The notes beneath the pieces were generated by a model that did not search any database, had not been told where the DNA came from, and was given only the letters and a program-made list of their open reading frames with translations. A stretch of DNA of 37,003 nucleotides, taken from positions 1 to 37,003 of the forward strand of contig CAMLDJ010000023.1 of assembly GCA_946478755.1 (NCBI GenBank), read 5' to 3'. The DNA comes from an uncultured Pedobacter sp. (GTDB lineage Bacteria > Bacteroidota > Bacteroidia > Sphingobacteriales > Sphingobacteriaceae). Shown here piece after piece: positions 18,429-26,590 of the stretch. Numbering within the stretch: the stretch's first letter is position 1; every line of letters starts with the position of its first letter. The position numbers and the translations under genes were made by a program.

Positions 18429-18606
18429 AAGAAGAGGCTGGCTCATAAATAAAAAATGTCATCAAGTCCAAAGGACTCCTGCGGAGAGCCTGTCGAAAGA
18501 CTTGTAAAAAAGCCATTTAGGCGTTTCGATGCTTCGGCAAACTCAGCACGGGCTGAGCTCAACGTGACAAGACTCAAAGATTGATTTATGAGACAACCCC
18601 TTCTTT
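18429..18606. mobile_element. MITE/REP-like non-coding element with imperfect terminal inverted repeats
   Basis: Left end AAGAAGAGGCTGGCTCATAA (18429-18448) and right end, read on the minus strand, AAGAAGGGGTTGTCTCATAA agree at 17 of 20 positions, and both continue with AT plus A-rich bases. Between them are nested small hairpins: AGTCC-AAA-GGACT, CTCC-TGC-GGAG, and CTCAGC-ACGG-GCTGAG near 18541-18556. No coding frame is present. The features fit a MITE or REP-type repeat mobilised in trans. It sits between the glycan-binding lipoprotein and the CBM-like gene, so its hairpins could also shape operon mRNA. Confidence 0.65.
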
Positions 18607-18630
18607 AACCATTAAAATAAATTTATAGTC

Positions 18631-19179
18631 ATGAATATTATAAAATACGTAGCTGTTGGGATCTTGATACTAACAGCGAATTATAGTGCCATGGCACAAA
18701 AAAACCTGGTGACAAATGGAGGCTTCGAAGATGAACTTAGGGGATGGGTAGACTATTCTGCGAAGGCTACACCTTATATTTTCAGCACCGGAAAAATGAG
18801 CAGCGCTTTATTCTCCGGCGATCCTTCTAAATGGACAGGCATGCACCAAATAGTAACTCTACCCAAAAATACAAAATACATTTTGATGTCGGCCAAGATC
18901 AAAGTAGATGGTGTAAGTACCGGAAAGGAAGACTGGAATGGTGCACTTTTCCTTTTTGAAATGCTGGGTAAGAACGAAGCCAAAATCGGAGAAGGGATTA
19001 ATATTGCTTCAGCTACCGGAGATCATGACTGGAAGCTTTATGAATATGCTTATATTGTTCCACCAGGTACTCTGAACATCAAACTCTTATTTGCGTTGGG
19101 TTATGTGTCGGGCACCATGTTTGTCGATGATGTTAGTCTCAAAGTAATCAGTCAGGCCGAGTATGAGAAATATTTATAA
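18631..19179 (+). CDS. Secreted carbohydrate-binding-module (CBM4/9-like) protein
   Basis: The 182-residue product has a signal peptide ending SAMAQ and then one jelly-roll domain with the CBM4_9-type opening LVTNGGFEDELRGW. The closing strand LLFALGYVSGTMFVDDVSLKV is equally typical (the VDDVSL motif). There is no catalytic domain. It lies between the glycan-binding lipoprotein and the GH9 enzyme, and ends 4 bases before the GH9 start, so it is likely an accessory binding protein for the same polysaccharide, possibly targeting the enzyme to it. There is no lipobox, so it is periplasmic or secreted. Confidence 0.75.
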   Translation: MNIIKYVAVGILILTANYSAMAQKNLVTNGGFEDELRGWVDYSAKATPYIFSTGKMSSALFSGDPSKWTGMHQIVTLPKNTKYILMSAKIKVDGVSTGKEDWNGALFLFEMLGKNEAKIGEGINIASATGDHDWKLYEYAYIVPPGTLNIKLLFALGYVSGTMFVDDVSLKVISQAEYEKYL

Positions 19180-19183
19180 CCCT

Positions 19184-20953
19184 ATGAAATCCTTATTTTA
19201 CGTCGCGCTTATCATTATGGGATCACTGAAAGCCCAGGCTCAAAAGGTCGGGCATCCGGTAATACTTTTAGATCAGTCAGGCTTTTATCCAGGTTTGAAT
19301 AAAAGTGCCGTGGTCACCAAAGATGCTACGGGCGATGGTTTTGAACTGATTGCCATGCCAGCTGGAAAGTCGGTGTTTACCGGATCGCTATCTGGATTGA
19401 GCAGCACCGGATATTCTGGAATTAAGACTAGAATAGCAGATTTCAGCCATTTCAACCAACCTGGAACTTATTTGATCAGGATTTCGGGCCTTGGTGACTC
19501 TCCAGTTTTTAAGATCGCAGAGAGTGTGCATCAGGACCTTGCTGTAGCTGGTTTGAAAGCTTTTTATTACCAGCGTGCTTCCTCGGCCTTAGATAAAGAT
19601 TATGCCGGGAAGTGGTACCGTATGTCTGGACATCCGGATACCGCAGTATTGATTCATCCATCTGCCGCCACCAAAAAAAGGGCTGCAGGAAGCAGGATTA
19701 ATGTGACAGGAGGCTGGTATGATGCGGGCGACTACAATAAGTACATGGTCAATAGCGGCATATCTACCGCTACTTTACTATCGGCTTACGAGGACTTTCC
19801 TAACTATTTCCTTGGTCTGAAAGTGAAGCTTCCAAAAGCGAAGAATAACGTGCCGGATATATTAACCGAAGCCATCTACAATTTACGCTGGATGCTGAAA
19901 ATGCAGGATCCATATGACGGCGGTGTTTACAATAAGTGTACAAATCTCGGTTTCGATGCGATGATTATGCCTGCACAGGCTTTGGCACCCAGATATGTTG
20001 TGGCGAAAGGTACGGCAGCAACGTTAAACCTAGTTGCGGTTGCCGCTCAGGCATCACGGATTTTAAAGGATTTTCCTCAACAATATCCTGGCCTGGCAGA
20101 CAGTTGCCGTTCTGCCGCAATTCTGGCCTGGAATTGGGCCCTTAAAAATCCAAATCTGGCTTACGATCAGGAACTGATGAACAAGACATCTGATCTGAAA
20201 GTCACTACAGGTGCTTACGGAGACAAAGATTTTGAAGACGAGTGGAGCTGGGCAGCTGCTGAGCTCCTGGCCACTACCGGCGAGCCACAATATTATGATG
20301 CCTTCTTTGCGCGGCTTAATGCAAAAGTGAATTTGCCTGGCTGGAGTTACGTAGGCATTTTAGGGTATTATTCCCTGATCAGGTGTCATGACCAACTCCC
20401 AGAAAGTTACAGCAGCATCACAAGTATTTTGAAGAAAAAAGTGCTTTCAATTGCAGACCGTTATCTGTTGTCGGGCAAGGCAGGTGCCTATGGCTCAGTA
20501 ATGGGCAGCTCACTGTCGGATTTTGTATGGGGAAGTAATTCGGTTGCCATGAATCAATCAGTTTTGCTCATTAATGCTTATTTATTCACACAAAATAAGG
20601 ATTACCTGAACGCCGCCCTGGGTAATCTGGATTATATACTGGGAAGAAATGCAACTGGTTATTCTTTTGTTACCGGTATTGGTGCCAAATCACCGATGAA
20701 CCCACACCACCGCATTTCTTTTGCTGATGGTGTTGCTGATCCGGTTCCTGGTATGTTGGTTGGTGGGCCCAATTCGGAAAAGCAGGACGGACTAAAATAT
20801 GAATTTGCGGAGCCGGAACTATCGTACCTCGACAATGTTGCTTCTTATGCAAGTAATGAGATAGCGATCAATTGGAACGCTCCCTTGGTATATGTTGCAA
20901 ATGCACTAGAGTGTTTACAAACAAAAGAAAGGGACGGTTCAAATAATAGGTAG
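19184..20953 (+). CDS. Glycoside hydrolase family 9 endoglucanase-like enzyme
   Basis: The 589-residue protein has a signal peptide (LFYVALIIMGSLKAQAQ) and an N-terminal Ig-like CelD_N domain (~22-112, HPVILLDQSGFYP to GTYLIRISG). The GH9 (alpha/alpha)6 barrel follows. Catalytic signatures are GGWYDAGDYNKYMVNSG with Asp180 and Asp183 (base), the C-terminal NPHHRISFADG substrate-binding loop, and LSYLDNVASYASNEIAINWN with Glu559 as general acid. Family members hydrolyse beta-1,4-glucosidic bonds in cellulose, lichenan or xyloglucan-type chains. I chose the ATG at 19184 because the one at 19163 overlaps the previous gene and precedes the signal peptide by seven residues. This gene gives the locus its likely substrate class. 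Confidence 0.92.
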   Translation: MKSLFYVALIIMGSLKAQAQKVGHPVILLDQSGFYPGLNKSAVVTKDATGDGFELIAMPAGKSVFTGSLSGLSSTGYSGIKTRIADFSHFNQPGTYLIRISGLGDSPVFKIAESVHQDLAVAGLKAFYYQRASSALDKDYAGKWYRMSGHPDTAVLIHPSAATKKRAAGSRINVTGGWYDAGDYNKYMVNSGISTATLLSAYEDFPNYFLGLKVKLPKAKNNVPDILTEAIYNLRWMLKMQDPYDGGVYNKCTNLGFDAMIMPAQALAPRYVVAKGTAATLNLVAVAAQASRILKDFPQQYPGLADSCRSAAILAWNWALKNPNLAYDQELMNKTSDLKVTTGAYGDKDFEDEWSWAAAELLATTGEPQYYDAFFARLNAKVNLPGWSYVGILGYYSLIRCHDQLPESYSSITSILKKKVLSIADRYLLSGKAGAYGSVMGSSLSDFVWGSNSVAMNQSVLLINAYLFTQNKDYLNAALGNLDYILGRNATGYSFVTGIGAKSPMNPHHRISFADGVADPVPGMLVGGPNSEKQDGLKYEFAEPELSYLDNVASYASNEIAINWNAPLVYVANALECLQTKERDGSNNR

Positions 20954-21173
20954 TAAAAAACAGCCATATAATTAGCTTATTTGTCATCACGGCGGATATA
21001 TCAATCCTTATGGGTTGTCTTGCCTGGTTTGTGAAAGGTTAATATTACCAGTTAAGGTAAATGAAAGGCCCAAAAGGTAAAGCTGATTTTATATTCATTC
21101 TATCTGTTTTTTTTTGAAATGTTTTTTCAATTTTAGATTATATACAATTGCATTTTAAATTTATTTAAGATGA

Positions 21174-22778
21174 TTATTTCAATACTGCCGGAAGTATATA
21201 TTTTTCTAAAATCTGATCTGCCTGTTGGTGTGCAAAGGAAGTTCCATATGCAGATGCATTTATTACAACAACCAGATCAATCTCCTTAAAAATGTAGATT
21301 TTGTTTCCACCGTTTCCCGAGCTGTACCATGTTTCCAGGATTTTGCCGTTAATCTTAAATGTTTTATTCCAGAAGAGGAATCCATAAAAACCTGGCCGGT
21401 CTGAAGGGAGTATCTGCAAATGGCGAAATGACTTGTCTACCCAAGATTTTGGCACAAGTTGCTGGTCTTTCCAGATACCTTTTTTAAGATAAAGTTGCCC
21501 GAATTTCGCAAAGTCTAAGGCTCTTAGGCGTAAACCCCCACCTGTAAATGGTTTACCCTGTGGTGTGCGGGCCCATTCAAGCGAATCAATGCCCAAAGGA
21601 TCAAATAATTTTTTTTTCGCGTAAAGCTCTAAGCCACCTGGAATAGTTTTATCCATAATATCACCGAGCAGCATCGTTCCTGCGGTAAAGTAAGACCATT
21701 GTTTGCCATTCTGATTGTCTGCTTCCATGGGTAAATCCAATGCGAACTTTACGTAATTAGAAGTAGGATACATATTTTCTTCATTACCAGGGGATTCCAT
21801 CACTTCATCATTTCCGTCAAAAGCCGAACTCATCGTCAACAGGTCAACCAACCGTACATTTTCTTTTTTCGCTGAGGGATGTTCAAAATGCGCTAAATTG
21901 TAAAATGCCCCCAATTTTTGCTCCTCAGATTTCAGGTAGCCATCGTGAATCGCCATACCAAGCAGGGTTCCGGTAAAAGACTTGCTAACGGAGCGTGGAT
22001 CATGAAGGCTTGCCCTGGAAGAAGCATTGAAATACTCTTCCAGCAACAACTTTCCTTTTTTGACTACAACCACCGAATTGATTTTTTTAAATGACTGTTG
22101 GATAATTTTAGTGTTAAGCGCTGTGATTAACTTCTCATCGTACGTTCCTACATACAGCGGCCAGCCACTGCCTGCCTTAATCGCCTGGGGTTTCAGCAGC
22201 GCTTCATCAATTTCGGGAAGAATTCTTGTCATGTTAATACTAGATTCCAACAAAACTGGGGAATAAATTCTTTTGCCCGCATCGATATAGACCCTTACTT
22301 GGACGGTTAGTTTTTTTGGCAACGGCCCAAATAAATCTATTCCAGAATTTATCATAAACCGATCCCACATATTTATGCTCCATAGTCCAGATCTGCTCGC
22401 ACTGATTAGCACTACCGCCAGTGGTTTACTGACTATTTTATCCTGAAGCAGAATAGCTCCAGGATGCAGATTCTCTTGATACACCACCTTACCATCTATC
22501 AGAAAGCAAAACTGAAAATTTCCAGTTTTTAAAGAGGAATCGGCTGAAATCTTTGGCGCCAATATGGCGAGTTCCTCAACTAGTGATTTTCCTACATTGA
22601 GCCTTAAGTATAAATCTTTATCACTTCCAATATTATAGCTTGAAATTCCGTCAACCGTAGAATCAGTTAGATGAATTGGTCTGTGATCTAAAAAATCAAG
22701 GCTTTTCATTTGGGCACTTGCAGTAAAACAGGAGATTATAGAGGTGAAAAATACCGTTAAAAATAAAATGCGTTTCAT
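21174..22778 (-). CDS. Serine hydrolase of the beta-lactamase / penicillin-binding-protein-like family
   Basis: The 534-residue protein has a signal peptide (LFLTVFFTSIISCFTASAQ) and an unassigned N-terminal domain of about 180 residues. The class C beta-lactamase-like fold follows: SVSK with nucleophile Ser263 and Lys266, LVDLLTMSSAFDGND, SYFTAGTMLLGDI as the tyrosine-loop region, and RALDFAKFGQLYL. The usual KTG-type motif near the end appears as SSGNGGNKIYIF. Such proteins are mostly esterases, amidases or D-peptidases rather than resistance enzymes. The gene is convergent with the GH9 gene and 72 bases after the AraC gene on the same strand, so regulator and hydrolase may be co-transcribed. 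Substrate unknown. Confidence 0.85.
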   Translation of the reverse strand: MKRILFLTVFFTSIISCFTASAQMKSLDFLDHRPIHLTDSTVDGISSYNIGSDKDLYLRLNVGKSLVEELAILAPKISADSSLKTGNFQFCFLIDGKVVYQENLHPGAILLQDKIVSKPLAVVLISASRSGLWSINMWDRFMINSGIDLFGPLPKKLTVQVRVYIDAGKRIYSPVLLESSINMTRILPEIDEALLKPQAIKAGSGWPLYVGTYDEKLITALNTKIIQQSFKKINSVVVVKKGKLLLEEYFNASSRASLHDPRSVSKSFTGTLLGMAIHDGYLKSEEQKLGAFYNLAHFEHPSAKKENVRLVDLLTMSSAFDGNDEVMESPGNEENMYPTSNYVKFALDLPMEADNQNGKQWSYFTAGTMLLGDIMDKTIPGGLELYAKKKLFDPLGIDSLEWARTPQGKPFTGGGLRLRALDFAKFGQLYLKKGIWKDQQLVPKSWVDKSFRHLQILPSDRPGFYGFLFWNKTFKINGKILETWYSSGNGGNKIYIFKEIDLVVVINASAYGTSFAHQQADQILEKYILPAVLK

Positions 22779-22850
22779 AAGAAAATATTATCTGACAAGG
22801 TTAACGCTTTACGATGCTGAAAAATAGGACAGAATTAACATGGACCATGA

Positions 22851-23666
22851 TTACAATTCTTGCTTTAAATAACGCTGATATTGATGCGGGGTAAACCGGA
22901 ATTCTTCTTTGAAACAGCGAATGAGATGGGCTTGGTCGTAAAAGCCACATTCAAAAGCAATCTGAATGGCAGATTTTTTTTTAGTACCAAATTCCGCCGC
23001 TGCCTTGCAAAGTCTCATTCTGCGTATGTATGCCCCAAGGTTACAGCCAAAATATTTCGGAAAGTATCTGGATAAGTGCACAGGATGTATACCAATTATA
23101 TTCGACAAGGATGCTAGGGAATGGCTTTTGTTCACATTGTCGTGCAACAATTGCCTGATCTTATTGACCCATTCTGGCGGATGTTTGTGTATTAAAGGAT
23201 TTGAATGATTACAAAGTCCATCTATCGCATTAAGCGCCAGCGAATGCAAGGATAGCAAACTGGTTTCATCAGGGTTTTTTGATAATAACAGCATTTGATG
23301 GAAAAGCGATTTTACCAAAGGGTTCACGACTTCAAAGCTGCCTCTGTCCATTTTTTTGCCTGCAAATTCTGATAACAATCCTGATGACAACTCCAGTTGC
23401 ATCCCCCTCGTGTAACCCTTAGGCTTCACATTGTAATGCGGGTCATGGGAATTATGGAATAGCAAAGTGCCCGGCACACATTTATGATGATCCGTTTTAC
23501 TTATTTCAGAGACATTCCCTGCCAGCAAGAAAGTAAAATAAGCATTATCGTGATAATGCCAGTCAACAAATTCGTGCGTGTACTCCGTGTTGGTGATAAT
23601 AATTTCATTCAGGATTATTGTTTGATCAGTATTACCAAAAAAAATTCCCGCAGTAATTTTTTTCAT
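22851..23666 (-). CDS. AraC family transcriptional regulator
   Basis: The 271-residue protein has an N-terminal cupin-like half (FVDWHYHDNAYFTFLLAGNV, VPGTLLFHNSHDPHYNV) and a C-terminal AraC double helix-turn-helix (LASLSNIIGIHPVHLSRYFP and AIQIAFECGFYDQAHLIRCF, then FRFTPHQYQRYL). The first domain would sense a small ligand. It is transcribed in the same direction as the serine hydrolase just downstream, which is its most likely target. Upstream lies the tRNA/tmRNA-end region, so this is the last intact gene before the suspected integration boundary. Confidence 0.88.
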   Translation of the reverse strand: MKKITAGIFFGNTDQTIILNEIIITNTEYTHEFVDWHYHDNAYFTFLLAGNVSEISKTDHHKCVPGTLLFHNSHDPHYNVKPKGYTRGMQLELSSGLLSEFAGKKMDRGSFEVVNPLVKSLFHQMLLLSKNPDETSLLSLHSLALNAIDGLCNHSNPLIHKHPPEWVNKIRQLLHDNVNKSHSLASLSNIIGIHPVHLSRYFPKYFGCNLGAYIRRMRLCKAAAEFGTKKKSAIQIAFECGFYDQAHLIRCFKEEFRFTPHQYQRYLKQEL

Positions 23667-23812
23667 CAGTCATTTTAACCTTGAGACACAAAAAGCAAAT
23701 TGTAGTTACAGTATGAGGCAAAAAACTAGATTCTTAAATATCAATACTCATCCTTAGAACTTTTACGGCGATGCTCATCAGGGAATTTGAACTACCATTT
23801 TTTTGATCGAAC

Positions 23813-23834
23813 ACTCACCTTTATTTGTTTATTG
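23813..23834 (+). repeat. Direct repeat copy 1 (22 bases)
   Basis: The copy begins ACTCACCTTTATTTG and ends TTTATTG. It matches copy 2 at 24020-24041 at 21 of 22 positions. The two copies lie 207 bases apart and bracket the terminator and the tRNA/tmRNA end fragment. This fits integrase arm-type sites or duplicated junction sequence. Confidence 0.65.
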
Positions 23835-23851
23835 GCTGGATAACCAGCCAA
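23832..23851. repeat. Perfect 8-base-stem hairpin TTGGCTGG-ATAA-CCAGCCAA
   Basis: A perfect inverted repeat with a 4-base loop lies at the edge of direct repeat copy 1. It has no U-tract in either direction, so it may belong to the recombination site rather than to termination. Confidence 0.45.
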
Positions 23852-23866
23852 TAAATACCAAAAAAC

Positions 23867-23910
23867 AAAAGCCTGCAAATAATTGATTTGCAGGCTTTTA
23901 GTGTTTTTTT
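23867..23910 (-). terminator. Strong intrinsic terminator downstream of the tRNA/tmRNA end
   Basis: Perfect 14-base stem: AAAAGCCTGCAAAT (23867-23880), loop AATTG, ATTTGCAGGCTTTT (23886-23899). T-rich tracts on both sides make it bidirectional. Read leftward, it lies about 25 bases after the tRNA-type 3' end at 23935, the place of a native stable-RNA terminator. Confidence 0.85.
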
Positions 23911-23934
23911 TGTGAATTCTGATACTGATTCCAG

Positions 23935-23956
23935 TGGAGCCGAAGGGAGTCGAACC
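23935..23956 (-). other. tmRNA or tRNA-Ala 3'-end fragment, candidate integration attachment site
   Basis: Read on the minus strand, the 22 bases GGTTCGACTCCCTTCGGCTCCA show a T-loop (TTCGACT), the 3' half of the T-stem (CCCTT), the acceptor 3' strand (CGGCTCC) and an A discriminator. Upstream bases no longer pair in the T-stem: ATAGG faces CCCTT, whereas AAGGG is expected. No RNA body follows, so this is a displaced 3' end, not a functional gene. U at position 70 of the acceptor would allow the G3-U70 pair of tRNA-Ala and tmRNA. Tyrosine integrases commonly use such ends. Confidence 0.6.
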
Positions 23957-24019
23957 TATCGGTTTATATGGTTGTTAATCAGTCGTTTGTGATTGTTTTG
24001 CTGTTTGCAGGTACCAAAA

Positions 24020-24041
24020 ACTCACCTTTATTTTTTTATTG
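24020..24041 (+). repeat. Direct repeat copy 2 (22 bases)
   Basis: The copy differs from copy 1 (23813-23834) at a single position, T instead of G in the T-run. It lies 64 bases beyond the tRNA/tmRNA end fragment on the element side. Confidence 0.65.
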
Positions 24042-24215
24042 CAAATCTTTGGTGTAAAAATACAAAATAACTTTAAAATCTAATTTTTTTACTTAAATAC
24101 CTATTCTATAGTCTTTTTAGGAATGCGCCAATACATTTAATCTTTTGGTCTAAATCAAGTTGACCAGAATTACATAGTGGTGGGTTCGATGTATAGCGCG
24201 CCTTGCAGTCTGCTT

Positions 24216-24534
24216 TCATCTTAATTCAGTTTTCCTTTTGAGGCCTTTGATAATGCATTCAGCCCACTGATCCTCTGGTATGTTGAGCTTAACATCGGGA
24301 TTGAATCCGGTTGCATCAATAGGCTTTTTATCGGCCTGGCTCGATTTTGAATCGGCATCATCAGTATCAGCATCTGTATGGAAGTGGGGTTTTTGATCCT
24401 AGCCCTTCGTAATCCATCATGCCTACACTATTCCTACCGAATCGTTTTTTCTTTTTGCTTTGTTTAATTAAATTAAAAAAGTATTCTGTAGAGCTACCGC
24501 AGAGTTCATCGGTAATTAGTGCAACTTTCGCCAT
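24216..24534 (-). pseudogene. Frameshifted remnant of an unidentified gene
   Basis: The frame starts with ATG at 24534 (MAKVALITDELCGSSTEYFF, then a lysine-rich KQSKKKKRFGRNS) and is cut by a stop after about 56 codons. A second frame continues with protein-like sequence (HFHTDADTDDADSKSSQADK, then LNIPEDQWAECIIKGLKRK) to a TGA at 24216. Joining the two gives a basic, charged protein of about 105 residues, of the kind carried by conjugative or mobilisable elements. I cannot name its family. It shares strand with no intact neighbour and lies within the decayed zone. Confidence 0.4.
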
Positions 24535-24894
24535 CAGATTCTAGGGAAGGAAGAAAGGACCATAGAAGATTTTAAAGAACCAAAATATCCCGGTCTATCG
24601 ACCGGACAGCACATTACCCAATCCGTGGATGTACGATTCATATAATTAGGCACCTTACTTAAATCTCTTACAGGGCTAAATGGCCATCAGCATATCCATG
24701 GAACAAAAAGAAAAAGCAAAGGAAAAACCATCGACAACGGAACTTTCCGGGGCGGAAATTGCTTTTCAATTGGATTTGAATCCCGCACGAGTTTTTCTAA
24801 ATTATTTAAAAGCAAAACCAGTATTTTACCTTTGGAATTTAAAAGCTCATTCGACTTACAGATCAAATAACAATTAGAACCGTCGTTTTTATAA

Positions 24895-25020
24895 AGGGAT
24901 AGCGAAACATCAAAACGAAGAACTATAAAGGAAGACCTTTTACAAATACTGGATCAGCAGGGATTTGCTATTATTCTTGCATTTATCATTTATCTTTTGG
25001 CCATATGGGGTTTGGAGTGA
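24895..25020 (+). pseudogene. C-terminal membrane-tail remnant
   Basis: A 41-codon open stretch without an ATG reads EDLLQILDQQG, then a hydrophobic helix FAIILAFIIYLLAIWGLE ending at TGA. It looks like the tail of a lost gene ending in a membrane anchor. Chance cannot be excluded. Confidence 0.25.
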
Positions 25021-25028
25021 TTAAGACA

Positions 25029-26546
25029 TTAGCCCTTCTCAAGATCAAAAGCAAAAGTTGATCCTATTCCAGGTTTGCTTTGAAGAGTGATAGAAGAGCC
25101 GTGAAGTTCAATGATCCTGGAAACTAAATATAAGCCTATACCAAATCCAGGAATTGTCCGGGTCAGTTCACTTTCAACCCTATGGAACTTTTGAAACATA
25201 TGCTTTTGGTCGGCTGGGGATATACCTATTCCCTGATCGATGACGCTTATTTGGATTTTTTTGCCTTTAGTGTGGCAGGATATCGTTATATTACCTCCAT
25301 TTGGGCTGTATTTCTGTGCATTATTGACAAGGTTTGTCAATACAATAGCGATCTTTTCCCTGTCAGCGAATGCTTTTAACGAAGTTTCACCATCAAAAAT
25401 AAATTGATGCTTTGGCTCCGTAATGTTGCCGTCTTCAATTATTTCATCAATTAGTGCAGAGATATCGAAAGATGTTTTCTCAATTCGGATATGTCCATCC
25501 TCAATCCGTGAAATGTTAAGAAAACTGCCGATCATATTCTCCATTTTTTTGCTTTGCTGCACGGCTTTATGAAGCGCTTTTTTAAGAAAATCAGGATGGT
25601 CTGCTTTTACCTGAGCCATCTGTATGTACGACTTTAGAGAGGTTAGGGGTGTTTTAAGTTCATGGCTCACAAAACTCACAAATTCTTCTTTTTTCCTTTC
25701 TGCCTGTTTTTTATCGGTGATGTCCCTCGCTATCTTCGAAAGCCCTACCACCTCGCCTGCCCGGTTTTTAATTGGCGATATAGTCAGCGATACATTGATC
25801 AGGGTACCGTCCTTTCTGAGACGTTCGGTTTCGAAATGGTCTACGCGTATGCCTTGGCGTAATTGCGCCAATATTCTAGGCTCTTCTTCAAAGCGCTCAG
25901 GGGGGATAATCTTTAAAATAGACTCACCGATCATTTCCCTGGCACCATAACCGAAAATACGCTCGGCGGCGGCATTCCAGCTGGTGATCACACTGTTCAG
26001 GTCTTTACTGATGATTGCATCATCGGAAGATTCTATAATAGCCATAAGGCGGCGTCCATCGACTTCGGCTTTTCTATGGAGGGTCATGTCCCTTGCAATT
26101 TTCGATATGCCGATAATAGCACCGGAAGCACCGTAAATCGGCGAGATTGTAAGGGAAACATCGATCAGCGACCCATCCTTACGGAGCCGCTGAGTTTCCA
26201 GGTGATCGACCCTTATTCCATTTTTTACCTGGGTCAGAATTTTCGGTTCTTCATGTTGTCTATCGAAGGGGATCAGCTTTAGAATCGGCGTTCCGATCAT
26301 TTCCTCTGAACTATATCCGAAAATCCGCTGGGCAGAATTGTTCCAGCTGGTGATGATTCCGTTCAGATCTTTACTGATAATTGCATCATCGGAAGATTCA
26401 ACAATGGAACTTAAGATAGCGCTTTTTTCATCTGAACTCTGAAGTAAGTCTATCAGTTTGCGAAGTTCTGCTACGTCTAGTTTTAGCTCGGCTTCTCGTT
26501 CCCGATATGCCATGAATTTGTCTAAAATCTGTTGCGTCTCGTTCAT
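25029..26546 (-). CDS. Sensor histidine kinase with two near-duplicate PAS domains
   Basis: From the ATG at 26546 the protein has 505 residues. An N-terminal coiled coil (~1-45) is followed by PAS1 (~48-157) and PAS2 (~170-280). Both contain ESSDDAIISKDLN, ITSWN, a GIRVDH turn and a final SKIARD. The HisKA domain has the phospho-accepting His295 (FVSFVSHELKTPLTSLKSY), and the ATPase domain has NLVNNAQKYSPNG, DQGIGIS and GFGIGLYLV. No membrane helix is seen, so it is a soluble cytoplasmic sensor. The minus-strand response regulator and sigma gene upstream (27003-27976) are candidate partners. A -7 box at 26583-26590 supports the 26546 start over one at 26585. Confidence 0.93.
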   Translation of the reverse strand: MNETQQILDKFMAYREREAELKLDVAELRKLIDLLQSSDEKSAILSSIVESSDDAIISKDLNGIITSWNNSAQRIFGYSSEEMIGTPILKLIPFDRQHEEPKILTQVKNGIRVDHLETQRLRKDGSLIDVSLTISPIYGASGAIIGISKIARDMTLHRKAEVDGRRLMAIIESSDDAIISKDLNSVITSWNAAAERIFGYGAREMIGESILKIIPPERFEEEPRILAQLRQGIRVDHFETERLRKDGTLINVSLTISPIKNRAGEVVGLSKIARDITDKKQAERKKEEFVSFVSHELKTPLTSLKSYIQMAQVKADHPDFLKKALHKAVQQSKKMENMIGSFLNISRIEDGHIRIEKTSFDISALIDEIIEDGNITEPKHQFIFDGETSLKAFADREKIAIVLTNLVNNAQKYSPNGGNITISCHTKGKKIQISVIDQGIGISPADQKHMFQKFHRVESELTRTIPGFGIGLYLVSRIIELHGSSITLQSKPGIGSTFAFDLEKG

Positions 26547-26582
26547 CTGTCTATCAATTTTGAAACAATATAGGAATATTAT

Positions 26583-26590
26583 CAAAGATA
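26583..26590 (-). promoter_or_regulatory. Possible Bacteroidota -7 box TATCTTTG for the double-PAS kinase
   Basis: It is an exact TAnnTTTG match on the minus strand, 36 bases before the ATG at 26546. It overlaps the alternative longer start, which argues against that start. No clear -33 element was seen. Confidence 0.4.

Larger units (their letters stand above)
23957..25028. other. Gene-poor region with decayed mobile-element-like sequence
   Basis: There is no intact gene in this 1 kb stretch, which begins at the suspected attachment site. It contains direct repeat copy 2, a frameshifted minus-strand gene (24216-24534), a perfect CCGGTC-TATC-GACCGG hairpin (24590-24605), an unsupported 65-codon frame at 24680-24877, and a membrane-tail remnant (24895-25020). 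The pattern is that of an eroded integrated element. Confidence 0.5.

Noticed and set aside
23935..24010. Complete tRNA or tmRNA gene on the minus strand
   Set aside because: Only the T-loop and acceptor 3' half are present; the T-stem 5' side mismatches and no anticodon or D arm follows.
24680..24877. 65-codon frame (MAISISMEQKEKAKEK...)
   Set aside because: No recognisable family, no promoter or ribosome site, lies within an eroded stretch, and another overlapping frame is equally open.
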